A stretch of 41,382 nucleotides of DNA. It comes from Burkholderia sp. Bp9142. GTDB lineage: Bacteria > Pseudomonadota > Gammaproteobacteria > Burkholderiales > Burkholderiaceae. The notes beneath the pieces were generated by a model. The model saw only the letters and a program-made list of their open reading frames with translations, had not been told where the DNA came from and ran no database searches. Shown here piece after piece: positions 18,119 to 26,624 of the stretch. The translations under genes and the position numbers were made by a program. The DNA is taken from the NCBI RefSeq assembly GCF_003853415.1, contig NZ_QTPP01000058.1:1-41382 (forward strand), written 5' to 3'. The first letter of the stretch is position 1; each line of letters starts with the position of its first letter.

Positions 18119-18956
18119 GGCACACCTCGACTATTTCCGACTGTAATGCCGGTTCATGCGCAGAGAAGAGTCGACGAGCGAGCACATCGAAACACACGCG
18201 CATGGCTTGCCATTCGCGATTAGCGGCCAAGTCGGCCGAACCGAGGTCCATCATCGAGACCCCGTTCGCCTGCGCCTGCGAGATGGTGTCGAGCCGAGGT
18301 AGCAATAGATGGCCGCTTGGACTCTGATCATGCGGAACAAGCCAGGCGGCTATGCACGCCTCGAGCCGCTTGAATTGAGTCTCCTGCCGCAGGCTCGTCT
18401 CGACGCAGTTGGGCACGATGCCTATAAAGCACAAGGAGGGATTGAGCCGGGCTCGGACGCTACGCACGCCATTGCTACCATTGACGAATTCGACCACCTG
18501 CTCAAACGTGTCAGGCGACAATAGAACGGGACTGATCAGCGCATCCACGAGCGCCGCTGCACAAATGGCTCGCGAATCAGGCCACGGCGAACTATCGATC
18601 AGACATACGTCAAACAACGGCGCGACTTGGGACAGTAGATGTCGCAAGTTGGCGTAGCAACGCGCACCGACCGGATCGTCTCGGTACGCAATACCCGCAA
18701 TGGCGTCCGCGGCAGGCACTCCAATGCAGGATCCAGCCGGACAGGTCAGTCTGTCAGACCTAACATTGAGCGCCCCGCACTTCATCAACCGTGCGCTTGC
18801 GCCGCGTGTAAGCGAAATGGCACTACGTGCCGGCTCGGCCAGATCAAGCACCAACACACGATATCCACACACAAGACGAAGATAATGGGCGAACTGACAC
18901 ACCACTGTCGTTCTGCCTGTACCACCATGGGCCGAAGCCACCAGAAGCGATTTCAT
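18111..18956 (-). CDS. ParA/MinD-like ATPase (VirC1-like) with altered P-loop
   Basis: A 281-residue protein of the ParA/MinD type, recognised by the N-terminal P-loop region, VLVLDLAEP (Walker A' position) and LIDSSPWPDSR (Walker B region). The P-loop reads HGGTGRTT: the signature Lys is His10 and the general Walker Lys is Arg15, so ATP hydrolysis may be weak or absent. The ATG at 18956 has GAGGA nine bases upstream; an ATG at 18965 has no spacing from that site. No ParB gene is adjacent, and the gene opens the virB operon. A VirC1-like role in bringing the relaxosome to the channel is more likely than plasmid partition, although this is inference. Confidence 0.75.
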   Translation of the reverse strand: MKSLLVASAHGGTGRTTVVCQFAHYLRLVCGYRVLVLDLAEPARSAISLTRGASARLMKCGALNVRSDRLTCPAGSCIGVPAADAIAGIAYRDDPVGARCYANLRHLLSQVAPLFDVCLIDSSPWPDSRAICAAALVDALISPVLLSPDTFEQVVEFVNGSNGVRSVRARLNPSLCFIGIVPNCVETSLRQETQFKRLEACIAAWLVPHDQSPSGHLLLPRLDTISQAQANGVSMMDLGSADLAANREWQAMRVCFDVLARRLFSAHEPALQSEIVEVCHE

Positions 18957-19426
18957 GGTCGTCATTCCTCGGATGGGGCTCCGAGCATCGACGTCCCTTC
19001 AGGGAAATGAAGGCTTGCGGCATGTGGAAGGGGCGCGACGTGTTCAACAGGCATTGTCGATACCACACCGGAAAACAAAAAAGCCTGCGATTGCAGGCTT
19101 TCTCACGAGCGCTACGGCACACTACACCATCACACAAACATCAATGCTGCGGGGCCGCTAACGCGTACTCGGTCGTGCTGCGCACGTTGACCGGATCAGA
19201 TTGTTGGCTTCACTGTAGGCCAGCCAGCACGCCGATTCAAGAGCCGACATGCGTCGACGAGGCAGCACGATATCCCTGTCGTACCGTGAAGCTCCTGGCC
19301 ATTCCTATATTTTTTGCCCCGGGGTGAACGGGATATTTCCATGACACACCGACGCGAAGCGGCTGCGACTCATGCTTCGCCAGCGCGGGCATTCTGGGAA
19401 GCGCCCCTGCATTCATCCCGCGAACA
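18957..19426 (-). other. Intergenic region upstream of the ParA-virB operon
   Basis: This 470-base stretch has no convincing gene; ORFs here look like chance frames. It holds the terminator at 19070-19100 and, closer to the ParA-like gene, a 6-bp stem with a six-base loop at 18996-19013 that would lie in the operon's leader. The promoter of the transfer operon should be in 18960-19070, but no good -35/-10 pair could be picked. Nothing recognisable was seen in 19101-19426. Confidence 0.5.
19070..19100 (-). terminator. Rho-independent terminator between regulator genes and the virB operon
   Basis: An 8-bp perfect stem (AAGCCTGC, loop of 4, GCAGGCTT) at 19081-19100 is followed on the minus strand by TTTTGTTTTCC. 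This is a textbook terminator for minus-strand transcription. It separates the AlpA-like regulator operon from the ParA-virB operon, so the latter needs its own promoter. Confidence 0.8.
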
Positions 19427-19720
19427 TCACTGTTGGGTCTCGGCTTCTGCCAGCGCGCGGGCAAGCGCAGACTGTGCCGCATGGAGCTCCAGATCGAAAT
19501 GTTGACGCGGATGACGGGCAATCTTCAGCCGTCGACACACGACTTCCCGACTCGCATGCCAGAGATAGACCATTCGCAGAAGGTCCCGATTTCGGGGCGT
19601 CAGTGTTCGCCACGCTCGGGTCACATACTCGGCATCAACGGAATCATGGGCGCCACGATTCGACTGCCCCCAGTTGCGAAGACGCTCATCAAGCGACGGC
19701 GGCGGCTTATCGTCTTTCAT
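19427..19720 (-). CDS. Small helical protein, possibly sigma-region-4-like
   Basis: A 97-residue charged protein. The central part (TLTPRNRDLLRMVYLWHASREVVCRRLKI) reads like a helix-turn-helix related to sigma region 4 or phage antiterminators, and the end (FDLELHAAQSALARALAEAE) is a long helix. From memory, similar small proteins occur in Burkholderia mobile elements without known function. The start overlaps the AlpA-like gene by 14 bases, so the two are cotranscribed. A regulatory role is inferred from this pairing only. Confidence 0.65.
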   Translation of the reverse strand: MKDDKPPPSLDERLRNWGQSNRGAHDSVDAEYVTRAWRTLTPRNRDLLRMVYLWHASREVVCRRLKIARHPRQHFDLELHAAQSALARALAEAETQQ

Positions 19721-19958
19721 CGCTGCCGTCCTGCTCTTCAGGTTCGCGCGCCTGCGACGCTCGATATCGCGTAGGATCTGCCAAGAACTGTTCGATATCG
19801 GCCGCCCGCCACCCTACCATTCGCCCGCCAAGCGCAATCGCGCGGGGAAACGTTCCGTCTTGCATGCGCTTGTAGATCGTCGATCTCGATAGACCGGTGC
19901 ACTGCTCGACCTGTCGTCGGCGCAAGATTGTCCGCGTTCCGTCTTCATTCCAAGACAT
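19707..19958 (-). CDS. AlpA-family HTH regulator / excisionase-like protein
   Basis: An 83-residue protein with the AlpA/MerR-like helix-turn-helix: LRRRQVEQCTGLSRSTIYKRMQDGTFPRAIALGG outlines the two recognition helices and wing, followed by GWRAADIEQFLADP. The ATG at 19958 has GGAGG seven bases upstream. Proteins of this family act as excisionases or activators in integrative elements and as small regulators on plasmids. It heads a short regulatory operon before the transfer genes, with an 18-bp inverted repeat about 90 bases upstream as a possible binding site. Confidence 0.85.
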   Translation of the reverse strand: MSWNEDGTRTILRRRQVEQCTGLSRSTIYKRMQDGTFPRAIALGGRMVGWRAADIEQFLADPTRYRASQAREPEEQDGSDERR

Positions 19959-20045
19959 GATTCGCCCTCCATATCCGGCATGAACGTGGCCGGAAGTGAA
20001 GAGCATTCAAGCAGCGAAGATGATAATGGACCAAACCCGTCGTAT

Positions 20046-20063
20046 CGACGGGACATCCCGTCG
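20046..20063. promoter_or_regulatory. Perfect 18-bp inverted repeat upstream of the AlpA-like gene
   Basis: CGACGGGA-CA-TCCCGTCG is a perfect dyad with 8-bp arms, 88 bases upstream of the AlpA-like start codon. A related GGAATCCCGGCGG sequence lies about 20 bases further upstream. It could be an operator for the AlpA-like protein or another regulator of the element. No T-run follows, so a terminator is less likely. Confidence 0.45.
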
Positions 20064-20219
20064 GTTCAGCACGGAATCCCGGCGGAAATCGCGGATGGTA
20101 TGACCGAGGCGCGGTGCGAGGTCATCGCGCGTTGATGCAACGTCCCCGCGGCGGCCGACTTCGCAACTTCCCCATAGGTGAAGGTGATCTCTGGGTGCTC
20201 TACGCGAGACTTGTCGGTC

Positions 20220-20696
20220 TCACGACGCCGCGCTCGACGCCGTAATGGGTGACGCGAGCTGCCCCGTCATCAGTCGTTGGAGCTTTTCCCAGGCAGCGCA
20301 GTACCTGTGCATCGGCACGGCCGCCAACTGTTCGTCATGAACAACCAAGATCTGCTCGATCGTGGACTGCTCGCGATCGAGCAACAGCCAAGCTGCACCC
20401 TGCTCCGCACGAGCAATGCATGCATCCAAAGCGGCCTCGGCTTGCCGATACATACTCAAATCCGCGCCCGGTCCGGTCTCGCTGCGCATATAAAACGCAA
20501 GATAGACGACCCGGAGCAGACAACTGATTTGCTCTTCTCCTCCATGTCCGGCCCGCACCGCGGCCAGCGCCATATGATTTTCGAGGGACAGCGCACGGAC
20601 CTTCGCGGTCGGCAATGGCAGGAGATCGCCTTTCGTAAGCGGCTGGCGACCCGAGCGTCGGACTTTCGGCAAAACCATGAGCCATGAAGTGTTCAT
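20220..20696 (-). CDS. Conserved hypothetical protein of the mobile element
   Basis: This encodes about 158 residues, starting at an ATG at 20696; an ATG at 20678 is also possible and no ribosome site decides. The body has ALSLENHMALAAVRAGHGGEEQISCLLRVVYLAFYM and a helical second half ending AAWEKLQRLMTGQ. From memory, similar proteins sit near AlpA-type regulators in Burkholderia elements and are sometimes loosely labelled as regulators. I see no DNA-binding motif or catalytic residues. It is the last gene with mobile-element character before the porin, so the module boundary is probably near 20.7-20.8 kb. Confidence 0.6.
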   Translation of the reverse strand: MNTSWLMVLPKVRRSGRQPLTKGDLLPLPTAKVRALSLENHMALAAVRAGHGGEEQISCLLRVVYLAFYMRSETGPGADLSMYRQAEAALDACIARAEQGAAWLLLDREQSTIEQILVVHDEQLAAVPMHRYCAAWEKLQRLMTGQLASPITASSAAS

Positions 20697-20830
20697 AATG
20701 ATGTTGGGACATGATACCGCGAGCCTCACATCCAGCCGAACGCAAGCTGCCGTCTCGAACTCCAGCGAGCGCTAGGCTGAAGGCCGGATACCCACTCCGG
20801 CGATGTTCGGCTCCAACGGTTCAGTGCTGC

Positions 20831-21868
20831 TCAGAACTTGACTCGCATCCCGGCACCCACGCTGTTGCCAGTCGACACACCTGTAATCGTGTCATAACGC
20901 CAAGCTGCATACACATCGGTCCGCTTCGATAACGGGTAGTCGTAACCCAGCGCGACCGTCGACCAACGGATATGATCGCCTACCGACGGTCGTCGCCGCG
21001 TTCCTGCCCACGACATCAGTACGCTTCCTAACCCTATCCGAACGCTCGCCCCCAACTGCACCGTATCGTCCGTGACGTGATTGTTGTTGCCCACGCGCTC
21101 GTACTGGGCGAACAGCTTGACCACACGCAACCGATACGCGCTACCGACCATCCATGCGGTCTGCGCGGTGGCGCCGTTGAGAAACAGCGATGCCGTATGC
21201 AAACTCTGCACGGCCGCCGTCGCAGAAAATGGACCGGCGAAGTACAACACGTTCGCGCTGTAGTTAGCCTGCCCGGCATGGCCCGCAACGCCGGCATTGC
21301 TGTACAGCAGGCTTCCGGACAGACCGGCAACCTCAGAGGTCTGATAAAGAAGCGAATTATCGATCGCCGTATCGCTCTGGAGTGACGCAGCACCCATGGC
21401 CGAGCCAAGGAAACTATGTACGACAATCGGCGAGAAGACGAACGAATTGCCAAACGGATTGAACAGCAGCGTCGACACGAACAGCGGCGCGGTATTGCGC
21501 CCCAGCGTCAACTCTCCGAAATGGCCGCTCAGACCGACGAAGGCATTTCGCCCAAAAAAAGACTGTCCAGGAAACGAGCCGGCCTGGCCGCCGTTGATGC
21601 GATAAAAACTCTCGAGTGTGAAGATGGCTTTCATACCCCCGCCCAGATCTTCCTTACCGGACATCCCCCAATACGAAGTCGTCATCCCGCCAGAACCGAC
21701 TTGCCACGCATTGCCGGCTGCACCGGCGGGATGCACGTCGCCAACGAAAGCGTCCGCTAACCCATACAGCGAGACCGATGATTGCGCATGTGCGATCCCG
21801 GCACAGGTCCACATGCCCAACATCACAGCCAACTTACCCGCGCTTCCCCGAAGTCTTCTTATCTGCAT
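20831..21868 (-). CDS. Gram-negative general porin (Burkholderia type)
   Basis: A 345-residue outer-membrane porin. The signal peptide ends at AHA-QSSVSLYGLAD, and the QSSVTLYG-type mature start is a hallmark of betaproteobacterial trimeric porins. Alternating hydrophobic strands run through the protein, and it ends in the terminal Phe (GMRVKF) needed for outer-membrane insertion. The ATG at 21868 has GGAG five bases upstream. It is the last gene of the amide uptake operon, 61 bases after the AA_synth gene, so it probably admits the same substrate as the transporter. Substrate specificity cannot be read from the sequence. Confidence 0.92.
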   Translation of the reverse strand: MQIRRLRGSAGKLAVMLGMWTCAGIAHAQSSVSLYGLADAFVGDVHPAGAAGNAWQVGSGGMTTSYWGMSGKEDLGGGMKAIFTLESFYRINGGQAGSFPGQSFFGRNAFVGLSGHFGELTLGRNTAPLFVSTLLFNPFGNSFVFSPIVVHSFLGSAMGAASLQSDTAIDNSLLYQTSEVAGLSGSLLYSNAGVAGHAGQANYSANVLYFAGPFSATAAVQSLHTASLFLNGATAQTAWMVGSAYRLRVVKLFAQYERVGNNNHVTDDTVQLGASVRIGLGSVLMSWAGTRRRPSVGDHIRWSTVALGYDYPLSKRTDVYAAWRYDTITGVSTGNSVGAGMRVKF

Positions 21869-21929
21869 GATGTCTCCTTCCTCTTTGTGATTGTTTGTGC
21901 GTGTCGTGCCGTCTTGGCATCGACACTTT

Positions 21930-22484
21930 TCAGTCCGGTCGCACACGCGCGAGCGGCCGACCGCTGTCGGCCAGCGCGATCGCCACCACGATCTCGTTCG
22001 GCGCCGGTGCATCGGTGAGCGTCAGCGAGACCGTGTCGAAGTGGTCAAAGCTCCACATATCGGTGCTGCCGTGCAGCGGAACGTCCACACACGTCCCTGG
22101 CGCACCGCGCTTGGTGACCGACGGGATCAACGACGTGGCGCCTGGCAAGCTCTCGCGCATGGCCTTGCCCATACGGGGATGCAAGATCGCCGCCGCACAT
22201 TCGAGCGGGACCTCGCTGCCCACAAGCGCTGCCTTGCCGTAGGCCTGAATTGCCGACGGCGGGACATCCAACGCCCATCGCGCGCGGCCTGTGAGCAACG
22301 TGCCGAGCTCTGTGCCCAGTTCATAGAGCGACTCAAGCGTCGCAAGCGGTTCATCCGCTCGCCAGCCGTCGAGCCGCAGGACCGCTGCCGCGACGACTTG
22401 TCGATGCGGCGGATCGACCGGTACGTGTAGTTCTGCACGTCGCTCGACCAGATGAACCAGGATCTTGGCAATAGGCGGATTCAC
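21930..22484 (-). CDS. AA_synth (DUF1185) family protein
   Basis: A 184-residue protein that overlaps the amidase stop; it starts with a GTG at 22484 in the form GTGA. Conserved blocks of the AA_synth family are clear: YGKAALVGSEVPLECAAAILHP, then SVTKRGAPGTCVDVPLH, then DAPAPNEIVVAIALADSGRP. The family is named amino acid synthesis, but its reaction is not well established. It often sits beside amidases and ABC transporters in catabolic operons. Here it directly follows an amidase, so it may act on the amine or acid released. Family call firm, function unknown. Confidence 0.85.
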   Translation of the reverse strand: MNPPIAKILVHLVERRAELHVPVDPPHRQVVAAAVLRLDGWRADEPLATLESLYELGTELGTLLTGRARWALDVPPSAIQAYGKAALVGSEVPLECAAAILHPRMGKAMRESLPGATSLIPSVTKRGAPGTCVDVPLHGSTDMWSFDHFDTVSLTLTDAPAPNEIVVAIALADSGRPLARVRPD

Positions 22485-23893
22485 GTGCGCACCTCCATAT
22501 CCTCGATCCGATCCCGGATCGCCTCTGGCGGAGCTGGAAACGGACCACGTGCGTACTCGTACGCCCGTGCCGCGCGCAGCACCAGCGCATCGCCGCCCGA
22601 CGGACCGATGATCTGTAGGCCCGTCGGTAACCCGCCAGGCAAACCACACGGCACGCTCGCCGCCGGCAACCCAGTCTGGTTGCACCACGACGTCAACGGC
22701 GGTGCCATGCGCGAGTGCTCGGGCCGCCCCTGCGCGAGCGGCGGGGCACAATGGAATGTCGGCGTGAGCAGTAGGTCGTAGTCTTCAAAGAACGCGGCCA
22801 TCGCGACCGTCAGCGCGTGGCGCGCCTGAAGCGCATCGACGAAGGTCGAAGTGGGGACGCTATCGCCCGCCTCGGCCAGCGCACACACATCCGGATCGAG
22901 CTGCAACCGCGCCGAGGGAGGAAGCTGCCGGGCCCTTTGTGCAAAGAAGACGGCCCACTGGATCGCGTGCATGCGGCTCTCCAGATAGCCGTCAAGCGGC
23001 TTCACTGCCGTTTCCTCGACATGTGCCCCGAGCGCCTCGAACACGCCCATCGCCTGACGGACGCTCGAGGTGATGTCGGGCTCGACCTGTACGCCCGCAG
23101 GCGCAGGGCAATAGGCAATGCGCAACCCGGCGATGCCATCATCCAGACCGATACGCAGATCGGGACAAGCAGAAGCAAGGCCTCGCGCATCGCTCTGGCG
23201 CGCCATCACGGTCAGCATCAGCGCCACGTCGCTTACGCAGCGCGCGATCGGCCCAAGCGTCGACAGGTGAGTCCAACTCACCGCCGTACCAGCCGGCACC
23301 CGGTTGAACGACGGTTTCATTCCGACCACCCCGCTCCAGCAGGCTGGGACGCGGATCGACCCGCCGCCATCGGTGGCCAGCGACAACGGTCCCATGCCGA
23401 GCGCAACCGCTACAGCTGATCCCCCGCTGCTTCCGCCGGATGTGAGACGCCGGTCCCACGGGTTACGGGTAATGCCGGTGAGCGGGCTGTCCGTGACGAT
23501 CTTGTTGCCAAACTCCGAGGTCGTGGTCTTGCCGAACAGCAGCGCGCCGGCCTGTCGCAATCGCGCGACCGCGGGTGCATCATCGGCCTCCGGCGCGCTG
23601 GGTGACGTGAGCGATCCGTATCGGGTAGGCAGTCCGCGCACGGCGACGAGGTCCTTGACCGAGACCGGCACGCCATCCAGCAATCCACATGGCTCCCCGC
23701 GCATCCAGCGTTGCTCCGACTCGCGTGCGGCGGCCAGCGCGCTGTCCTCGTCGAGGCTGCACACGCCGTTGACAAGGGGATTGAAGAGCGCGACCCGGTC
23801 CAGAACCGCGCAAATAACCTCGACGGGCGAGAACGAGCGACGCCGGTAGCCGATCATGAGCTGCTCGACGTTCATTCCCAGTACATCATTCAT
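22481..23893 (-). CDS. Amidase-signature hydrolase (paralogue 1)
   Basis: A 470-residue amidase that should hydrolyse a carboxylic amide to acid and ammonia or amine. The catalytic triad is complete: K80 in VSVKD, cis-S155 in GGSSGG, and nucleophile S179 in TDGGGSIR. The spacings of 75 and 24 residues equal those of fatty acid amide hydrolase. It is a close paralogue of the amidase at 29410-30834, sharing for example the block KIVTDSPLTG and the same residue numbering of the triad. It lies between the binding-protein gene and the AA_synth gene. There is no signal peptide, so it works on imported substrate in the cytoplasm. Confidence 0.93.
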   Translation of the reverse strand: MNDVLGMNVEQLMIGYRRRSFSPVEVICAVLDRVALFNPLVNGVCSLDEDSALAAARESEQRWMRGEPCGLLDGVPVSVKDLVAVRGLPTRYGSLTSPSAPEADDAPAVARLRQAGALLFGKTTTSEFGNKIVTDSPLTGITRNPWDRRLTSGGSSGGSAVAVALGMGPLSLATDGGGSIRVPACWSGVVGMKPSFNRVPAGTAVSWTHLSTLGPIARCVSDVALMLTVMARQSDARGLASACPDLRIGLDDGIAGLRIAYCPAPAGVQVEPDITSSVRQAMGVFEALGAHVEETAVKPLDGYLESRMHAIQWAVFFAQRARQLPPSARLQLDPDVCALAEAGDSVPTSTFVDALQARHALTVAMAAFFEDYDLLLTPTFHCAPPLAQGRPEHSRMAPPLTSWCNQTGLPAASVPCGLPGGLPTGLQIIGPSGGDALVLRAARAYEYARGPFPAPPEAIRDRIEDMEVRT

Positions 23894-23945
23894 ATGTAAT
23901 CCTTAGTAATTGAGAGAAATTAGAACGTGTTCGATTACCTCATGC

Positions 23946-25136
23946 CTACCCCTCGCACTGCGGTGGAATCGGTCCGGCCGAGTCCAACACCACGAAACTA
24001 TTGTCCGAAAGTGCCCTGCCGATACGGGTTTGGCACAACACATGGTCGCCGTCCCGGCTCACGCCCGCCTTGCCACGCGGCAGATTCAACGAAACACTCG
24101 GCAGCGCGGCTTTCACGCGGGCAACGTCGACGCTTCCGGCCGCCTTGACGGCCGCTGCAAACAGGCGAAGTCCGGCATACGTGCACTCGCCGTGCGGTAG
24201 CACCACTGCCAACTGCCCTAACCGAGGGTCGTGTGGGCCAGCTTCATGTGCCGTGTAGCGCGCGAGAAAGTCCCGGTTCTCCGGGTTGTCAACGCTCATG
24301 AAATACGAGGACACGCCGATGATTCCGGTCGACGCGCCGGTGGTTGCGATCGACAACGACTCGTGCGCAATGTCAGTCACCAGTTGCGGTTTCATGCCGA
24401 ATGAGCGGTACTGTTTGACGAAGGTGACCGGGTCGTCGCCGATGCTGTGCCAGACGATTTGCGGGCGCTGGCTTGCGATCTGCTGCAGCACCGCCCCATA
24501 ATCGCGTGTGCCGAACGGCAACCAGTACACGTTGAGGAACTGCCCGCCGTAACGCTTCACCGCTGCCTGCAGTCTGGGCATCAGAACCTTGCGGTTGCTG
24601 CCGATGTCCGAGACCACCGCGCAGACCGTGCGACCACCCTTGCGCATTAGCCAATCGGTCAGTGGGTCGACGCGCTGGTTGACAGTCAGGCCGGTAGTGA
24701 ACAGATTCGGATCGCAGCGCCCGTCGTCGAAGTTCGGGAAGATCACGAGCCGCCCAGCGGACTTGGCGGCCTGCAACGCTGCTTCGCGCTCGGACGGTAG
24801 CACCATGCCGGTCAGGACCGCGACCTCATCGCGCATCAACAGCTGCCGGGCCTTCTGCAGCGTCACGGCGGTGGACATCTGGGTATCCTCGACGCTCAGT
24901 TGCAAGGGGCGCCCCAACAATCCACCGGCGGCGTTGATTTCGTCGACGGCCAACTGCGCGCAGTTGCGGTTGGTCTCACCCACTCGGGTGAGCGGACCGC
25001 TCAGCGGTGCAAGCAAGCCAATCTTGAGCGGCGTGGTAGCCCGTACCAACGATGGCATAGCGGAAGTGGTGAGTGCGCCGACGGCACTGAATAAGGCGGT
25101 TCGAGTAAAGGCGCGACGATTCATCGTAGTCTTCAT
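23946..25136 (-). CDS. Periplasmic amide/urea/branched-chain-type substrate-binding protein
   Basis: A 396-residue type I periplasmic-binding-fold protein of the LivK/AmiC/UrtA group. The N-terminus has a twin-arginine-like motif (NRRAFTRT) and a hydrophobic stretch cleaved near VRA-TTPLKIG. The first strand IGLLAPLSGPLTRVGE and the LAVDEINAAGGLLGRPLQL block are typical. LivK relatives with amidases next to them often bind short amides or urea, so an amide ligand is suggested here, but that is inference from context. The ATG overlaps the LivF stop (ATGA). Confidence 0.88.
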   Translation of the reverse strand: MKTTMNRRAFTRTALFSAVGALTTSAMPSLVRATTPLKIGLLAPLSGPLTRVGETNRNCAQLAVDEINAAGGLLGRPLQLSVEDTQMSTAVTLQKARQLLMRDEVAVLTGMVLPSEREAALQAAKSAGRLVIFPNFDDGRCDPNLFTTGLTVNQRVDPLTDWLMRKGGRTVCAVVSDIGSNRKVLMPRLQAAVKRYGGQFLNVYWLPFGTRDYGAVLQQIASQRPQIVWHSIGDDPVTFVKQYRSFGMKPQLVTDIAHESLSIATTGASTGIIGVSSYFMSVDNPENRDFLARYTAHEAGPHDPRLGQLAVVLPHGECTYAGLRLFAAAVKAAGSVDVARVKAALPSVSLNLPRGKAGVSRDGDHVLCQTRIGRALSDNSFVVLDSAGPIPPQCEG

Positions 25137-25903
25137 CGGGTGAGATCCAGGTGGGAATGCGTCGAATGTGGTGTAGCGATTGAAGACCGGTCAGACTCGG
25201 CGGCCGGCGACAGATATTGCGCCAACGGATGAGCCCCCGCGGCGCCGCTTCGCGGCTCGATGCGGCCGGCATGGGCAACTCGCCCGTTCTTGAGCACGAT
25301 GCAGCGCTGCGCGCTGCGCAGCACGAGATCGAGGTTCTGTTCGACCAGGAGCACGGCGAGCTGCGATCGGCGGCACAACGTTGGGATGACCTCGCCAATC
25401 AGCTCGACCAGATTCGGCTGCACACCGTCGGACGGTTCGTCCAGCAACAGCAGTTTCGGCCGACCGCACAGCGCCCGGGCAATCGCAAGCACCTGTTGCT
25501 CACCGCCGGACAGCGTGCCGCCGTGCTGCGAGAGTCGGGACTTGAGAATGGGGAAATACTCGAACACCTCGTCGAGAATCGCCCCACCACCCGCAGCCTG
25601 CGTGCCCATCATGAGGTTCTCGCGCACGGTCAGCTTGGGAAAAATCCAGCGCCCCTGAGGAACCAATCCGATGCCGCGTCGGGCGATCGCATGGGTGCGC
25701 AAGCCGTTGATGGATTGCTCCTGAAACCGCACGTCGCCTGTCATGCGTGGCAACAAGCCCATGATCGCTTTGACCAGGGTCGTCTTGCCCACGCCATTAC
25801 AGCCGAGCACACCAACAACTTCGTTTGGCCCGACGTCGAGGTTGAGTTCATGCAGCACTGCAACGTCGCCATATCCGGCAGACAGATTCTCAATGTGTAG
25901 CAT
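25133..25903 (-). CDS. LivF-type ABC transporter ATP-binding protein
   Basis: About 256 residues from the ATG at 25903, which starts MLHIENLSAGYGDVAVLHEL; longer in-frame starts run deep into the LivG gene. Walker A is GCNGVGKTT, the signature is LSGGEQQ and Walker B is LLLLDEPSDGV. These place it in the LivF group of the hydrophobic/polar amino acid and amide uptake family. It works with LivG as the ATPase pair. The overlap with LivG is 14 bases. The C-terminus extends about 20 residues beyond the usual end, with a Ser/His-rich tail. Confidence 0.92.
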   Translation of the reverse strand: MLHIENLSAGYGDVAVLHELNLDVGPNEVVGVLGCNGVGKTTLVKAIMGLLPRMTGDVRFQEQSINGLRTHAIARRGIGLVPQGRWIFPKLTVRENLMMGTQAAGGGAILDEVFEYFPILKSRLSQHGGTLSGGEQQVLAIARALCGRPKLLLLDEPSDGVQPNLVELIGEVIPTLCRRSQLAVLLVEQNLDLVLRSAQRCIVLKNGRVAHAGRIEPRSGAAGAHPLAQYLSPAAESDRSSIATPHSTHSHLDLTR

Positions 25904-26624
25904 GACCTGCTCCCTGACCGAGATAGATGCGCCGGATTTCTTCATCGCGCGCGATGTCCGCATAGGAACCTCGTCGAACGATCTGGCCGCGGTGCATGAC
26001 CCAGGTCTCGCACCGTAGCGCCTCGACAAAGTTCAGGTCGTGCTCGATCGCGAGTACCGCACAGCGCTCGCGCAGACGGTGAATCAGGCATACGAGCCGC
26101 TGCGCATCGGCGACCGACAGGCCGGCGGCCGGTTCATCGAGCAAGAGCAACGCGGGTTGGCACATCATCGCCATACCGATCTCCAGCCACTGGCGCTCAC
26201 CATGCGGCAGGGTCATCGCACATATGTTGGCCTGGTCCGACAGTCCTATCTCGTCCAGAATGGCGTCCGGGTCCGGCATCGGCGTGTCCCGGTACGAGGC
26301 AACACCGAGGCCCGCGACGACGAGGTTCTCGCGCACGCTCATTGAAAGAAATGTGTTCGTGCCTTGAAACTTGCGAACCACACCGCGTCGGCAAAATCGG
26401 TGCATCGGCTGACCTGTCATGCGCTCACCGGCGAGATACAACTCTCCGGCCCCCGGCGCGATCGCACCGGACAACAGTCCGACCAAAGTGCTCTTGCCTG
26501 CGCCGTTCGGGCCAATCACGCACAGCAGATCGCGTGAACCAATCGACACATCGACGTTGTCGACCGCATGAATGCCGCCGAACGCACGCTGCAACCCTTC
26601 ACCCTTTATCAGCGGCGTATCCAT
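25890..26624 (-). CDS. LivG-type ABC transporter ATP-binding protein
   Basis: A 244-residue ATPase with Walker A GPNGAGKST, Walker B LLLLDEPAAGL and an H-loop in AIEHDLNFV. The ABC signature reads LPHGERQ rather than LSxGQ, as often seen in UrtD-like LivG proteins linked to urea or amide import. The start overlaps the LivM stop by one base (TAATG). It pairs with LivF to energise the LivHM permease. Confidence 0.92.
   Translation of the reverse strand: MDTPLIKGEGLQRAFGGIHAVDNVDVSIGSRDLLCVIGPNGAGKSTLVGLLSGAIAPGAGELYLAGERMTGQPMHRFCRRGVVRKFQGTNTFLSMSVRENLVVAGLGVASYRDTPMPDPDAILDEIGLSDQANICAMTLPHGERQWLEIGMAMMCQPALLLLDEPAAGLSVADAQRLVCLIHRLRERCAVLAIEHDLNFVEALRCETWVMHRGQIVRRGSYADIARDEEIRRIYLGQGAGHATH

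Noticed and set aside
18111..18956. ParA-like gene as part of a plasmid partition system
   Set aside because: No ParB gene or iteron-like centromere repeats are next to it, the P-loop is abnormal, and it is cotranscribed with trbM-virB genes.
19707..20696. Proof of an integrative element (excisionase plus integrase)
   Set aside because: AlpA-like proteins also occur on plasmids, and no integrase, attachment repeat or tRNA gene was found in the window.
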